Assembly: GCA_963753055.1 (NCBI GenBank)
Contig: CAVWAP010000004.1
Location: forward strand, 434,001 to 498,000
Source: JAUWGC01 sp963753055
GTDB lineage: Bacteria; Bacteroidota; Bacteroidia; Bacteroidales; B18-G4
Direction: 5' to 3'
Length of the DNA stretch: 64,000 nt
The notes beneath the pieces are model-generated. The model did no database searches, was not told the DNA's origin, and saw only the letters and a list, made by a program, of their open reading frames with translations. The position numbers and the translations under genes are program-made. This document shows positions 44,685-53,697 of the stretch, in pieces (positions within the stretch are counted from its first letter, which is position 1; each line of letters begins with the position of its first letter).

Positions 44685-45842
44685 CTAGTAATAGATTAAA
44701 TTGAACTTATAACCAACTCCAAGGGTAATATAATCAGCCCTGCCTGCATGTGCTTTAAGTGTTATTGCCGAAAACCAATGCTGGTTAAACTGGTATTTCA
44801 TGGCTACCTTCTGATAAATATTGCCTTCTCCCTTATATTTTGTGAAAACATAAAGCCCCAGTGTGCCTATAAATGATATTTTCGACATATTTAACTCAAA
44901 AACACCTCCCAGGCCTACCTGGATCAATTGCATTTTGTTCTTCAGATAGTCTTCCCCATTTTTCATGATGATCAATTCCTCATCAGTCCCATCATAAGAA
45001 AGATCAAAACATGCCCCGTACTTGGTCTTATAAGAAATGGGTTTCATCAGGTTGGCACTTGCGGCAAAGACCAGGTAGCGACCTCCGATCTCTGCCAACA
45101 TATCTTTGTAACCGAAACCAGCATACACATCAAGGTCAACAGACTTTTTACCATCAAAATAGAAAGGGCTGAGTTCAGGTAAAAGCTTTTGCTTGTAATA
45201 TGGATTTTCTTTAGCAAGCCGGTATGCCAGGCCGGCACTCACACTTGGAATATTAAGTCCATAATTGGGCGATTTCATTGAACCGTTTGAGAAATGGGTG
45301 AAGGCCAGGCTAAATGATAGAACAAATCGCTTACTCAGACGCTGTCGTACCTGAAACAGAAAGTTTACTGCTGCATTGAAGTTTGAACCAATAGAAATAT
45401 TCTTGTAGTTATCTAACCTGTGGAATTTCTTTGTCAGATAGCCCAGTCCCAGACCTACTCTCAGAAACAAATGGACTTTCCCCCCCTTATTTAATGGAAA
45501 ATTGATGTATGGAAATATTGCATGTGCATCACCAAGATAAGGTGTGTCACTCAAGCCAGAGTACCAGTAGGATATACCAACCAACGGGTAATTATACATA
45601 AACTCCCATCTGGCCCTGCCAAATGTCTTTTGTACAATACTAATTTCAAAAGCAGGGAAATGGCCATTATAAATTTCCATTTCAATATGATGGGGTATCA
45701 GAAAGCCATAGTAGACCTGGCCTTCAAGCATCAAGTTGGCTGTGAGTTGTTTATGTTCTTTCTGGGCAAAGGAATTCTGGCTCAGCAATATGAACAAGCT
45801 TAGGAAGATGATGTAGTGGATTAGATTCCTGATTAGTTGCAC
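44685..45842 (-). CDS. Lipid A 3-O-deacylase / acyloxyacyl hydrolase family (PagL-like) protein
   Basis: PagL-type enzymes remove the 3-O acyl chain of lipid A in the outer membrane. The barrel protein has THFSNGS with the His-x-Ser pair (His183, Ser185 in this numbering), matching the catalytic motif, but it is much longer (385 residues) than PagL (about 150-180). It has an extra C-terminal barrel-like half. The frame is open to a TTG at 45908, but a -7 box (45882-45889) lies inside that stretch. I therefore take GTG 45842, which gives a clean signal peptide ending QNSFAQ. Activity on lipid A is inferred. Confidence 0.75.
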   Translation of the reverse strand: MQLIRNLIHYIIFLSLFILLSQNSFAQKEHKQLTANLMLEGQVYYGFLIPHHIEMEIYNGHFPAFEISIVQKTFGRARWEFMYNYPLVGISYWYSGLSDTPYLGDAHAIFPYINFPLNKGGKVHLFLRVGLGLGYLTKKFHRLDNYKNISIGSNFNAAVNFLFQVRQRLSKRFVLSFSLAFTHFSNGSMKSPNYGLNIPSVSAGLAYRLAKENPYYKQKLLPELSPFYFDGKKSVDLDVYAGFGYKDMLAEIGGRYLVFAASANLMKPISYKTKYGACFDLSYDGTDEELIIMKNGEDYLKNKMQLIQVGLGGVFELNMSKISFIGTLGLYVFTKYKGEGNIYQKVAMKYQFNQHWFSAITLKAHAGRADYITLGVGYKFNLIYY

Positions 45843-45881
45843 AGCAGAAAGTTTGTTAATCCTATATCTTAGTAGAGGAAG

Positions 45882-45889
45882 CAAAGTTA
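45882..45889 (-). promoter_or_regulatory. Promoter -7 box of the PagL-like gene
   Basis: TAACTTTG, followed by C, on the minus strand is an exact match to the -7 consensus. It lies back to back with the mazG box at 45917-45924, with 27 bases between them. Its position excludes the upstream TTG at 45908 as translation start. Confidence 0.45.
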
Positions 45890-45916
45890 TAAAAATATAT
45901 TTCTGCAATTAATCCT

Positions 45917-45924
45917 TACTTTTG
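45917..45924 (+). promoter_or_regulatory. Promoter -7 box of mazG
   Basis: TACTTTTG fits TAnnTTTG and ends 15 bases before the mazG ATG at 45940. A TTG at 45922 inside the box would extend the frame but cannot be transcribed from this promoter. Confidence 0.45.
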
Positions 45925-45939
45925 TCAAAAACTTATACT

Positions 45940-46713
45940 ATGGATGAAAGATTGGTGGCATTTGGCAGACTTCTGGAAATAATGGATGAATTGAGGGCAA
46001 AATGTCCATGGGATAAGAAGCAAACTGTAGAAAGTCTCAGGTACCTTACCATAGAAGAAACGTATGAGCTATCCGATGCCATTCTGGAAGGCGACTTTGA
46101 ATCCATAAAAAAGGAGTTGGGAGATTTAATGCTCCATGTTGTGTTTTATGCAAAAATCGGTTCAGAGAAACACTCATTTGACATTAAGGACGTTTTAGAT
46201 TATATAAGCGAGAAACTAATCATCAGGCATCCTCATATCTATGGGGATGTAAAAGTTGAGAATGCCAGGGAAGTCAAGGATAATTGGGAAAAGATTAAAG
46301 TAATAAACGAAGGCCGGAAATCGGTTTTGGGTGGAGTGCCAAAGTCGTTGCCACCACTGGTAAAAGCATACAGGATGCAGGAGAAGGCCAGTGGTGTGGG
46401 GTTTGACTGGGAAAAACCGGAGCAGGTGTGGGAAAAAGTAAAAGAGGAGTTGGATGAGTTAAAAAAAGAAGTTGATCAAAACGGAAACAAAGCGAAAGTT
46501 GAAGCAGAGTTCGGCGACCTGCTTTTTGCCCTGGTTAATTACGCCCGTTTTATCGATGTTAACCCTGAGGATGCCCTTGAAAGGACGAATAAAAAGTTTA
46601 TCAGAAGGTTTCAATACCTGGAAGCGAATGCAAAGAAGCTGGGCAAGTCCTTGTTTGACATGTCACTGAGTGAAATGGATGTATTCTGGAACGAAGCAAA
46701 AGAATTAGAATAA
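45940..46713 (+). CDS. mazG: Nucleoside triphosphate pyrophosphohydrolase MazG
   Basis: MazG hydrolyses (d)NTPs to the monophosphate and pyrophosphate, cleaning the nucleotide pool. The 257 residues contain two all-alpha MazG domains. The first has CPWDKKQTVESLRYLTIEE and KKELGDLMLHVVFYAKI with the EExxE/ExxD metal residues. The second, beginning near VGFDWEKPEQVWEKVKEE, has AEFGDLLFALVNYARF. Length is normal. Its stop overlaps the M23 peptidase start (TAATG). Confidence 0.94.
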   Translation: MDERLVAFGRLLEIMDELRAKCPWDKKQTVESLRYLTIEETYELSDAILEGDFESIKKELGDLMLHVVFYAKIGSEKHSFDIKDVLDYISEKLIIRHPHIYGDVKVENAREVKDNWEKIKVINEGRKSVLGGVPKSLPPLVKAYRMQEKASGVGFDWEKPEQVWEKVKEELDELKKEVDQNGNKAKVEAEFGDLLFALVNYARFIDVNPEDALERTNKKFIRRFQYLEANAKKLGKSLFDMSLSEMDVFWNEAKELE

Positions 46714-47960
46714 TGGCAAAGCGGGGAATAGAATTATTTTCAATGATTTTATTGGGTGCCCTGGTGATATTCCTTTCTACTCGTTATGGGGAAAAGGAAT
46801 ACTTTGTTGAAGAAATTGAAGAGCAGGCTCAAGCCATCCAGCATCAATATGCTTATGGGATAATAATAGATACCTTGATGTTGCAGAAGGACTATATTCG
46901 TAAAAATGAATTCCTTGCTGAAATACTTCAAAGCCATGGTGTAGATTATGCCAGGATAGATTTGATGGCCAGGAAATCCCGGGAAATTTTTGACGTACGG
47001 AAAATGAGGGCTGGTAACAATTATATCATTATCAGCACGAATGACTCCATCCGAAATGTGCTTTTCTTCATATATGAATCATCCCCGGCTGATTATATTG
47101 TTTACGACCTCAGGGACACCATTAATGTATATAAAGGCAGGAAAGAGATCCATCGCGTAATCACCAGTAATTATGGGACTATACAGTCTTCATTGTGGAA
47201 TACTATGGTAGAGCAGGAGACTGATCCCAACCTGGCTAATGAGCTTTCCGAGATCTATGCATGGACGATAGACTTTTTTGGTATCCAGGCGGGTGACAAC
47301 TATAAAGTGCTGTATGAAGAACTTTATGTTGATGACCAGTATATCGGACTGGGTCGGGTCATAGCCGCATCGATAAGGCATTATGAAAAGGATTACTATG
47401 CTTATTATTTCCTGCAAGACACGGTATGGGATTTCTTTGATGAGGAGGGTGGCAGTATGCGCAGGACCTTCCTGAAATCTCCCTTAAGATATAAGCGGAT
47501 CAGTTCCAGGTATTCCCACAGCAGGTACCATCCTATTCTGAAGATACGGCGGCCCCACAGGGGTGTCGATTATGCAGCCGCATTGGGTACCCCGGTTCAT
47601 GCCATTGGTGAAGGTGTTGTGACCTTTGCAGGCTGGAAAGGGCAGGGGGGACGCACGGTGAAGATCAAGCATAATGGCACCTATTCAACAGCATATCTTC
47701 ATTTGAACGGATACGGGGAAGGTATAAAAAAAGGTGCTCACGTTAAACAGGGGCAGGTAATTGGTTATGTTGGCAAATCAGGACTGGCAACAGGTCCGCA
47801 TCTCGACTTTCGTTTTTACCGGAATGGACAGCCTATTGACCCTTTAAAAGTAGAATCCCCACCAGCAAAACCTGTTGATTCTATTTATATGGATGACTAT
47901 TTTATTTATCGTGACAGCTTGCGCCTACTGCTGGATACCATTGGTGAAATCCATATTTAA
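46713..47960 (+). CDS. M23 family metallopeptidase
   Basis: The 415-residue protein has an N-terminal membrane anchor (about 7-22) and an OapA/LysM-like intermediate region (about 50-250). A C-terminal LytM/peptidase M23 domain completes it, with all four metal/catalytic positions: His282 and Asp286 (HRGVD), His330 (AYLHL) and His363 (GPHLDFRF). It probably cleaves cross-links in peptidoglycan in the periplasm. It is coupled to mazG by a TAATG overlap and ends in a strong hairpin terminator. Confidence 0.92.
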   Translation: MAKRGIELFSMILLGALVIFLSTRYGEKEYFVEEIEEQAQAIQHQYAYGIIIDTLMLQKDYIRKNEFLAEILQSHGVDYARIDLMARKSREIFDVRKMRAGNNYIIISTNDSIRNVLFFIYESSPADYIVYDLRDTINVYKGRKEIHRVITSNYGTIQSSLWNTMVEQETDPNLANELSEIYAWTIDFFGIQAGDNYKVLYEELYVDDQYIGLGRVIAASIRHYEKDYYAYYFLQDTVWDFFDEEGGSMRRTFLKSPLRYKRISSRYSHSRYHPILKIRRPHRGVDYAAALGTPVHAIGEGVVTFAGWKGQGGRTVKIKHNGTYSTAYLHLNGYGEGIKKGAHVKQGQVIGYVGKSGLATGPHLDFRFYRNGQPIDPLKVESPPAKPVDSIYMDDYFIYRDSLRLLLDTIGEIHI

Positions 47961-47965
47961 GACAT

Positions 47966-47997
47966 AAAAAAAACCCGCCATCCAGCGGGTTTTTTTG
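47966..47997. terminator. Bidirectional rho-independent terminator
   Basis: An inverted repeat (aacccgc / catcca / gcgggtt) is flanked by A and T runs on both sides. It can end both the plus-strand mazG-M23 unit and the minus-strand outer-membrane protein gene, whose stop is at 48016. Confidence 0.85.
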
Positions 47998-48015
47998 CGT
48001 ACCATAATAAATTTT

Positions 48016-48849
48016 TTAGAAGTAGAACGTCATCATGATTGTTCCACCCCAGTTGTCAGTATCAATCCTGAACATGGAATCACTTCCACCTTCTGAATCT
48101 TCTGTAGTACCGTCAATGAGTTCTGTTTGTGCTGATGACTTTCCATCGGTTCCAAATCCGATGCTCCAGCCAAATTCACCTCCGATAGAAATCTTTGGAG
48201 CAAAGAAATATTCAACACCGGCAAAGCCTCTGACAGCTATACCAAAATTGGTTCCACTTTTAGTTTCCAATGGCCTGTAGCCCATTTCCCCCATCGTAGC
48301 TACATAATTCTCATCGAAATTATAATAGTAAACTGTTTCTGATTCGTTGGCTGCGTTACCATATGTATACTTGGTAGTTTCTGATGAGAAAGCAAGTCCT
48401 GCTTCACCACCATAGAATCCTTGAACCCTTCCTTTACCTTTTCTCTTTTCAAGACCAAAACCAAAGCCAATTCCAGAATAACTATCTGTCATTTTATCCT
48501 CGACAAAAACACCTGGGTCGGCCCCTGTTTCTGGCACTGGCTCTTTTTGAGACATGGAACCAAAACCAATCCTGAGATAACCTCTATAAGCTGTCTGAGC
48601 ATCTTTCATATACTTTCCGTATAGTGTATAAGGAAGTACATTTGGCTTATAGTCCCAGAAAGGACCATAGTTGTCGTAAGTGCCATTAAACATGTTGCCT
48701 AAGTAACTAAAGAAAGGATCAGCACAAATACCGATTGCATAATCTCCAGCCTCAGGTAAGATTGGTACGCCCTTTTTAGAAGTTAAATCCTGTGCGCTTA
48801 CGGAGAGTGCAATAATCGCAATCAATAAAGTAAAGATTGTTCTTTTCAT
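48016..48849 (-). CDS. Outer-membrane beta-barrel protein, uncharacterised
   Basis: The 277 residues start with a signal peptide (ending SVSAQ). The mature part alternates short turns rich in Gly/Asn/Asp with amphipathic strands and ends GGTIMMTFYF, typical of outer-membrane barrels. It has no further recognisable motif. It may be a porin-like or OmpW-like protein. It has a long AT-rich region upstream (48850-48997), in which I see no clear promoter match. Confidence 0.75.
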   Translation of the reverse strand: MKRTIFTLLIAIIALSVSAQDLTSKKGVPILPEAGDYAIGICADPFFSYLGNMFNGTYDNYGPFWDYKPNVLPYTLYGKYMKDAQTAYRGYLRIGFGSMSQKEPVPETGADPGVFVEDKMTDSYSGIGFGFGLEKRKGKGRVQGFYGGEAGLAFSSETTKYTYGNAANESETVYYYNFDENYVATMGEMGYRPLETKSGTNFGIAVRGFAGVEYFFAPKISIGGEFGWSIGFGTDGKSSAQTELIDGTTEDSEGGSDSMFRIDTDNWGGTIMMTFYF

Positions 48850-48997
48850 AACTTAAATTTTTAGTTAATAAATAAATCGGTTAATTGCATTCACTTATTT
48901 CCTTTTGCAAACAAAATAAAAAAATTAATTATTTACAATTTTTTCACAATTATATAACAAAATTTTTTTATTAGCAATATTGGGTAATCCAATTAAA

Positions 48998-49447
48998 TTA
49001 CTGTGTTTGATTGGTTTCTGTCGTATGTTTTTTCTTTGGGGACAAGCGTTTAAAAAATAGCAAAAAGATGATGCTGAAAACTATATATACAGTGAAAAAA
49101 TACCAGTTTACAAAGCCTTGTGTTAACTGTAATAATACCAGTAGTAGCCCGGTAATCAGGAATATATAAAACCCCATCCTTTGTAAATGATAAATTTTTA
49201 ATATACCCCAGAAGGAAACTCCAAATAAGAGGAATCCAGCGATGCTGGCGACTATTATCCGGGATCTTGGTAATTCGTATAAATCAGCGTAGGTAATAAT
49301 AATATCTCCCGCACCAAGGGATAAAAAAATGCCGGATAAAAAGACCAGGGTTAATAATCCACTGTAAACCAGTGCAATAAGACAAACCAAAGTAAGAAAC
49401 TTCGGTCTTTTTGTTAATCTTTTATCAACATCTGTCATTTTATTCAC
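48998..49447 (-). CDS. Small four-helix membrane protein, uncharacterised
   Basis: This 149-residue protein has four hydrophobic segments (about 17-42, 64-84, 91-108, 113-132) and a basic/polar C-terminus. A start at 49438 (MTDVDKRL) is equally possible. No family is recognisable to me. It begins 13 bases after hutH ends on the same strand, so it is probably the last gene of the hisS-hutH transcription unit. A role in amino-acid uptake or sensing would be guesswork. Confidence 0.7.
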   Translation of the reverse strand: MNKMTDVDKRLTKRPKFLTLVCLIALVYSGLLTLVFLSGIFLSLGAGDIIITYADLYELPRSRIIVASIAGFLLFGVSFWGILKIYHLQRMGFYIFLITGLLLVLLQLTQGFVNWYFFTVYIVFSIIFLLFFKRLSPKKKHTTETNQTQ

Positions 49448-49460
49448 AAACGCTTGTTAA

Positions 49461-50984
49461 TTACCCTATTGACCCTACAACCTTTTCGACTTCTTCAAGA
49501 ATTTCGCAGGACTTGACCAATGCTTTCATTTTATTGTGATCGTCGTAGAGAGGCCTGTCGATATCAAGGAACTCAACATACTGACGAATTACCTCTTTAG
49601 CCCTGGTCACACCCTTGCCAAACGTGTAATCCCTGAAGTCCAACGCCTGGGCAGCGGCCATCATCTCGATACCTAGAATACCATAGGCATTATCAAGTAT
49701 CTGGAAATTTTTCAAGGCCGTGTTCATGCCCATAGAAACAAAATCTTCCTGGTCGGCTGCAGCAGGTATAGATTGGATAGAAGCAGGTGCAGAGAGAATC
49801 CTCTGTTCTACGATCTGCATGTCGGCTGTATATTGGCTCAGCATCAGACCGGAAAACATTCCTGCCCCCTTGGTCAGAAATGCCGGCAGTCCAACACTCA
49901 GCGCAGGGTTGTTCAGACGGTTCATCCTTCTTTCTGACAGGACGCTAATCATTGTAATTGCAGCTCCTGCCATATCCATCGGCAGGGAAACAGGTGATCC
50001 CTGGAAGTTGGCACCGGATAACTGCAGGTTTTCTTCCGGGAAAAAGACAGGATTATCACCAACACCATTCAGTTCTATTTCAACCTGTGAACGTGCATAT
50101 GCCATTGCATCATGGGCGGCTCCGATAACCTGTGGAGAGGAGCGCATCGAATAAGCATCCTGGACCTTGCATTTGATCTTGCCTTCTTTCAGATCTCCCC
50201 CCTGGATCATTTTATTAATGGCATTAGCGCTTCTAACTGCTCCTTTGAAACCTCTTACTTCATGCAGCTTTGGTGTATAAGGACGCATATTTGCCTTGAG
50301 CGCTTCCAGCGACATGGCCGCACCAATCTCAGCCTGCTTAAGCCAGCGGTTGGCATCATAAAGGAAAATGGCACTCATGGCTGTTAGCACATTTGAACCA
50401 TTGATGGTTGCCAAGCCGTCCCTGGCCTGCAATCCGGGAACCGCTATCCCTGCTTTAGCAAAAGCTTCTTTTCCCTCATAAACTTCTCCCTCAAAATATG
50501 CTTTCCCTTCTCCCAGGAGCAACAATGCAATTTGTGACATGGGTGCCAGGTCTCCACAGGCTCCTACTGATCCTTTGGTGCAAACCCATGGGGTTACTCC
50601 CTTATTAAGCATTTCAACAAGGGTTAGGGTGATCTCAGGACGGCAGCCTGAGTTGCCATGTGCGTGCACATTGATCCTGCCAAGCATGGCTCCACGAACC
50701 CATTCTAATGGCATAGGGTCCCCGATCCCCGCGGCATGGTTATATATCAGGTATTTTTGAAAATCCTGGACCTGCTCATCCGAGAGGACAACTTCAGAAA
50801 ATTCACCAATCCCAGTATTTACACCGTACATAATTTCACCGGCCTGGATCTTCTTTTCCAGCATGGCACGGCACGCCTTGATACGATTAATCGAATCCGG
50901 GTGTAATTCAACTTTTTCATTGTGCCTGGCTACATTAACTACGTCTTCTATACGCAAGCCGGCTCCCTTAATAATTAATGTCAT
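49461..50984 (-). CDS. hutH: Histidine ammonia-lyase family protein
   Basis: The family deaminates histidine to urocanate with an autocatalytic MIO prosthetic group. The 507-residue protein has Tyr53 in MYGVNTGIG, His83 in YNHAAG and a QEDFVSMG motif (HutH type rather than phenylalanine/tyrosine lyases). The MIO triad reads Ala142-Cys143-Gly144 instead of Ala-Ser-Gly; the codon for 143 is TGT at 50556-50558 on the minus strand. Numbering matches Pseudomonas putida HutH, where Ser143 is the residue. It begins 12 bases after hisS, and other hut genes are absent from the window. Confidence 0.9.
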   Translation of the reverse strand: MTLIIKGAGLRIEDVVNVARHNEKVELHPDSINRIKACRAMLEKKIQAGEIMYGVNTGIGEFSEVVLSDEQVQDFQKYLIYNHAAGIGDPMPLEWVRGAMLGRINVHAHGNSGCRPEITLTLVEMLNKGVTPWVCTKGSVGACGDLAPMSQIALLLLGEGKAYFEGEVYEGKEAFAKAGIAVPGLQARDGLATINGSNVLTAMSAIFLYDANRWLKQAEIGAAMSLEALKANMRPYTPKLHEVRGFKGAVRSANAINKMIQGGDLKEGKIKCKVQDAYSMRSSPQVIGAAHDAMAYARSQVEIELNGVGDNPVFFPEENLQLSGANFQGSPVSLPMDMAGAAITMISVLSERRMNRLNNPALSVGLPAFLTKGAGMFSGLMLSQYTADMQIVEQRILSAPASIQSIPAAADQEDFVSMGMNTALKNFQILDNAYGILGIEMMAAAQALDFRDYTFGKGVTRAKEVIRQYVEFLDIDRPLYDDHNKMKALVKSCEILEEVEKVVGSIG

Positions 50985-50996
50985 GATTAATCTCCT

Positions 50997-52364
50997 TTAT
51001 ATTATAGATATTAATTGGTCTTTCTGAATTTGTTCCTGCTCACCCGTCACCATATTTTTCAGCGTAACGGTCCCGGATTTCATTTCATCAGCTCCCACGA
51101 GCACCACAAAAGGTATGTTCTTGTTGTTCGCATAGGTCATCTGCTTCTTCATCTTAACGGCTTCAGGATATATCTCAGCATTGATACCGTTTTTGCGAAG
51201 CTCTGCCAGCAAAGGCATGCAATACTTTTCTTCCTCAGGGCCGAAATTGACAAAGAAGACCTGTGTTGTTTGAATCTGATCATCCGGGAAGAGGTTTAAC
51301 TCCTGCATCACATCATAGATGCGGTCTGCCCCAAAGGATATGCCTACACCTGAAATATCCGGTAAACCGAAAATATCAGTAAGGTCATCGTACCTTCCCC
51401 CACCACAGATACTTCCTATAGCAACATCTTTAGCAGTAACTTCAATTATGGTACCAGTATAATAATCCAGGCCCCTTGCCAGGGTGAGGTCCAGGTCAAA
51501 CTTAGCAGTGATTTGAAGATCTTTCAAATAGCGCATGATAAACATGGTCTCTTCAACACCTTTCATCCCAATCGAAGAGTCTTTCAATGTTTCTGAGAGG
51601 ATTGGAAATCGCTCCTTAAGTTTTCCCTTAAGGTTAATTATGGGTTGCAGCTTATCGATGGCTTCTTTGGATAACCCTTTGTTAATTAGCTCTTCATTGA
51701 CTTTCTCCAGGCCAATCTTGTCAAGCTTGTCAATAGCAATGGTGATATCCATCATCTTATCTGGAGCACCAATATATTCGGCAATCCCTGCAAGGATCTT
51801 GCGATTATTCAACTTGACTACAGATGGTATTTGCAACTTCTTAAAAACATCATCAATGATCAGTATCAGCTCCACTTCGTTTAACAGGGATTTACTGCCA
51901 ATGACATCAACATCACATTGGTAAAACTCTCTGTACCTTCCACGCTGAGGTTTGTCAGCGCGCCAAACAGGTTGTATCTGATACCTTTTAAATGGAAATG
52001 TTATATCGTTCCTGTGCTGCACTATATATCTTGCGAATGGAACAGTCAGGTCATACCGTAATCCTTTTTCTGCGATCTGATGCGTTATCTTATGCAAGGG
52101 TTCGTCCTGTATGCCAGAAGCATCAACGCCTGATAAGTAATTGCCGGAGTTCAATATCTTAAAGAGCAGTTTATCACCCTCTTCCCCATATTTCCCCAGC
52201 AAGGTTGTAAGGTTCTCCATAGCAGGGGTTTCGATCGGTGAATATCCAAAACGTTGAAAGGTTTCTTTAATGGTATCGAAAATAAAATTCCGCCTCACCA
52301 TTTCCAATGGCGAGAAATCACGTGTTCCTTTTGGAATTGAAGGCTTTTGCATGGTCTGTTGCAT
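50997..52364 (-). CDS. hisS: Histidine--tRNA ligase
   Basis: HisRS charges tRNA-His. The 455 residues have the class II motifs: motif 1 region (GTRDFSPLEMVRRNFIFDTI), motif 2 (KRYQIQPVWRADKPQRGRYR), the histidine-A and -B peptides LARGLDYYTGTIIEV and CGGGRYDDLTDIFG, and motif 3 near GISFGADRIYDVM. The C-terminal anticodon-binding domain follows. It precedes hutH by 12 bases on the same strand, so both histidine-related genes probably share a transcript. It is divergent from the glycosyltransferase at 52498. Confidence 0.96.
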   Translation of the reverse strand: MQQTMQKPSIPKGTRDFSPLEMVRRNFIFDTIKETFQRFGYSPIETPAMENLTTLLGKYGEEGDKLLFKILNSGNYLSGVDASGIQDEPLHKITHQIAEKGLRYDLTVPFARYIVQHRNDITFPFKRYQIQPVWRADKPQRGRYREFYQCDVDVIGSKSLLNEVELILIIDDVFKKLQIPSVVKLNNRKILAGIAEYIGAPDKMMDITIAIDKLDKIGLEKVNEELINKGLSKEAIDKLQPIINLKGKLKERFPILSETLKDSSIGMKGVEETMFIMRYLKDLQITAKFDLDLTLARGLDYYTGTIIEVTAKDVAIGSICGGGRYDDLTDIFGLPDISGVGISFGADRIYDVMQELNLFPDDQIQTTQVFFVNFGPEEEKYCMPLLAELRKNGINAEIYPEAVKMKKQMTYANNKNIPFVVLVGADEMKSGTVTLKNMVTGEQEQIQKDQLISII

Positions 52365-52442
52365 TCGTTAGTGCTGCAAATTTAAATAAAAATACAGTGC
52401 TTGGCCTGCTGAATACAACGATAAAATATTTTGATATTTGTA

Positions 52443-52472
52443 TTGTACAGAGATAATTTCCCCTTATCTTTG
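52443..52472 (+). promoter_or_regulatory. Promoter upstream of the glycosyltransferase pair
   Basis: A TTG (52443-52445), 19 bases of spacing and TATCTTTG (52465-52472) match the Bacteroidota -33/-7 pattern well. The start codon is at 52498. This is one of the clearest promoters in the window. Confidence 0.55.
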
Positions 52473-52497
52473 CGCACTTGCCAAAGCGCCGGTATAA

Positions 52498-53697
52498 ATG
52501 AAGATTCTGCAACTTGCCAATAAGTTTCCTTACCCTGCCAAAGACGGAGGATCCATTGCAACCCTGAGCATGTCAAAAACATTTGCTGCATTGGGTAATG
52601 AAACCAGCATACTTGCAATGAACACTTCCAAACATTATTTCCCTTTGGAAGACCTTCCACAATCATTATCATCCAGTATTCAGTTCCAGGCAACCCCGGT
52701 TAATACAAGCATCAACCCTGTGAAGCTTACTTGTAACTTTTTCTTTTCAAGGCAGCCATACAATGCAAGTCGTTTTGTCTCAGATGCATTTGAAGACCAG
52801 CTTAGATCTTTATTGCAGGCCCAGGTCTTTGATGTTATCCAACTTGAAGGATTATACCTTGCTCCGTATGTTCCTGTGATCAGGGCTAATTCCAGGGCAG
52901 TGATTGCAATGCGTGCCCATAATGTAGAACATGAGATCTGGCAGAGGACTGCCATGCAATGTAAGGGATTGAAAAAGATCTATCTACAAAACCTTGCCAG
53001 AAGGATTAAAGGTATGGAGTCATCCTATCTCAATGCTTATGATGTACTGTTACCGATAACCAGAAGGGATGCTGATATATTTGTCGATATGGGATGCAAG
53101 CTGCCTGTCCATGTTACTCCAACAGGAATTGGAACAGATACCTTAATACCGGATCGTGAAGAAATTGAGTTTCCTTCCATATTCCATATCGGGGCGCTGG
53201 ACTGGGCCCCAAACCAGGAAGGATTATTCTGGTTTCTTGACAGGATATGGCCTCAACTTCATAAAGCAAATCCTGAAACGAAATTTTATATTGCCGGAAG
53301 GAATGCACCGGAGAAGATTAGAAAGATCAATCAGGCAAATGTTGTTTTCCTTGGTGAGGTAGATGACGCTTATCAGTTTATGAACAGTAAAGCTATCATG
53401 GTGGTTCCATTACTTTCAGGCAGCGGCATGAGGATCAAAATCATTGAAGGAATGGCCCTGGGCAAAACGATTGTATCGACCACACTGGGTGCGGAAGGTA
53501 TTCGCTGTGAGCATGGACAAAATATCATTATCGCCGACTCTCCGGAAAATATAACTGAAGAAATTCAAGACCTCTTAAATAATTTTGATAAATTTGACGC
53601 AATTGGCAGGCAGGCCCAGCAGTTTGTCCGCTCAGCGTACGACAACACCGTTATCACGTCTGACTTGCTTGAGTTTTACAAGAAGCACCCAAAATGA
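52498..53697 (+). CDS. Glycosyltransferase family 4
   Basis: The 399-residue protein is a GT-B glycosyltransferase. The N-terminal half has MKILQLANKFPYPAKDGGS. The C-terminal half has NQEGLFWFLDRIWPQL, FYIAGRNAP and the donor-binding segment VPLLSGSGMRIKIIEGMALG with the conserved glutamate. No signal peptide is seen. It is probably involved in synthesis of a surface polysaccharide or glycolipid. It overlaps the next glycosyltransferase gene by 4 bases (ATGA), indicating coupled translation. Confidence 0.88.
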   Translation: MKILQLANKFPYPAKDGGSIATLSMSKTFAALGNETSILAMNTSKHYFPLEDLPQSLSSSIQFQATPVNTSINPVKLTCNFFFSRQPYNASRFVSDAFEDQLRSLLQAQVFDVIQLEGLYLAPYVPVIRANSRAVIAMRAHNVEHEIWQRTAMQCKGLKKIYLQNLARRIKGMESSYLNAYDVLLPITRRDADIFVDMGCKLPVHVTPTGIGTDTLIPDREEIEFPSIFHIGALDWAPNQEGLFWFLDRIWPQLHKANPETKFYIAGRNAPEKIRKINQANVVFLGEVDDAYQFMNSKAIMVVPLLSGSGMRIKIIEGMALGKTIVSTTLGAEGIRCEHGQNIIIADSPENITEEIQDLLNNFDKFDAIGRQAQQFVRSAYDNTVITSDLLEFYKKHPK

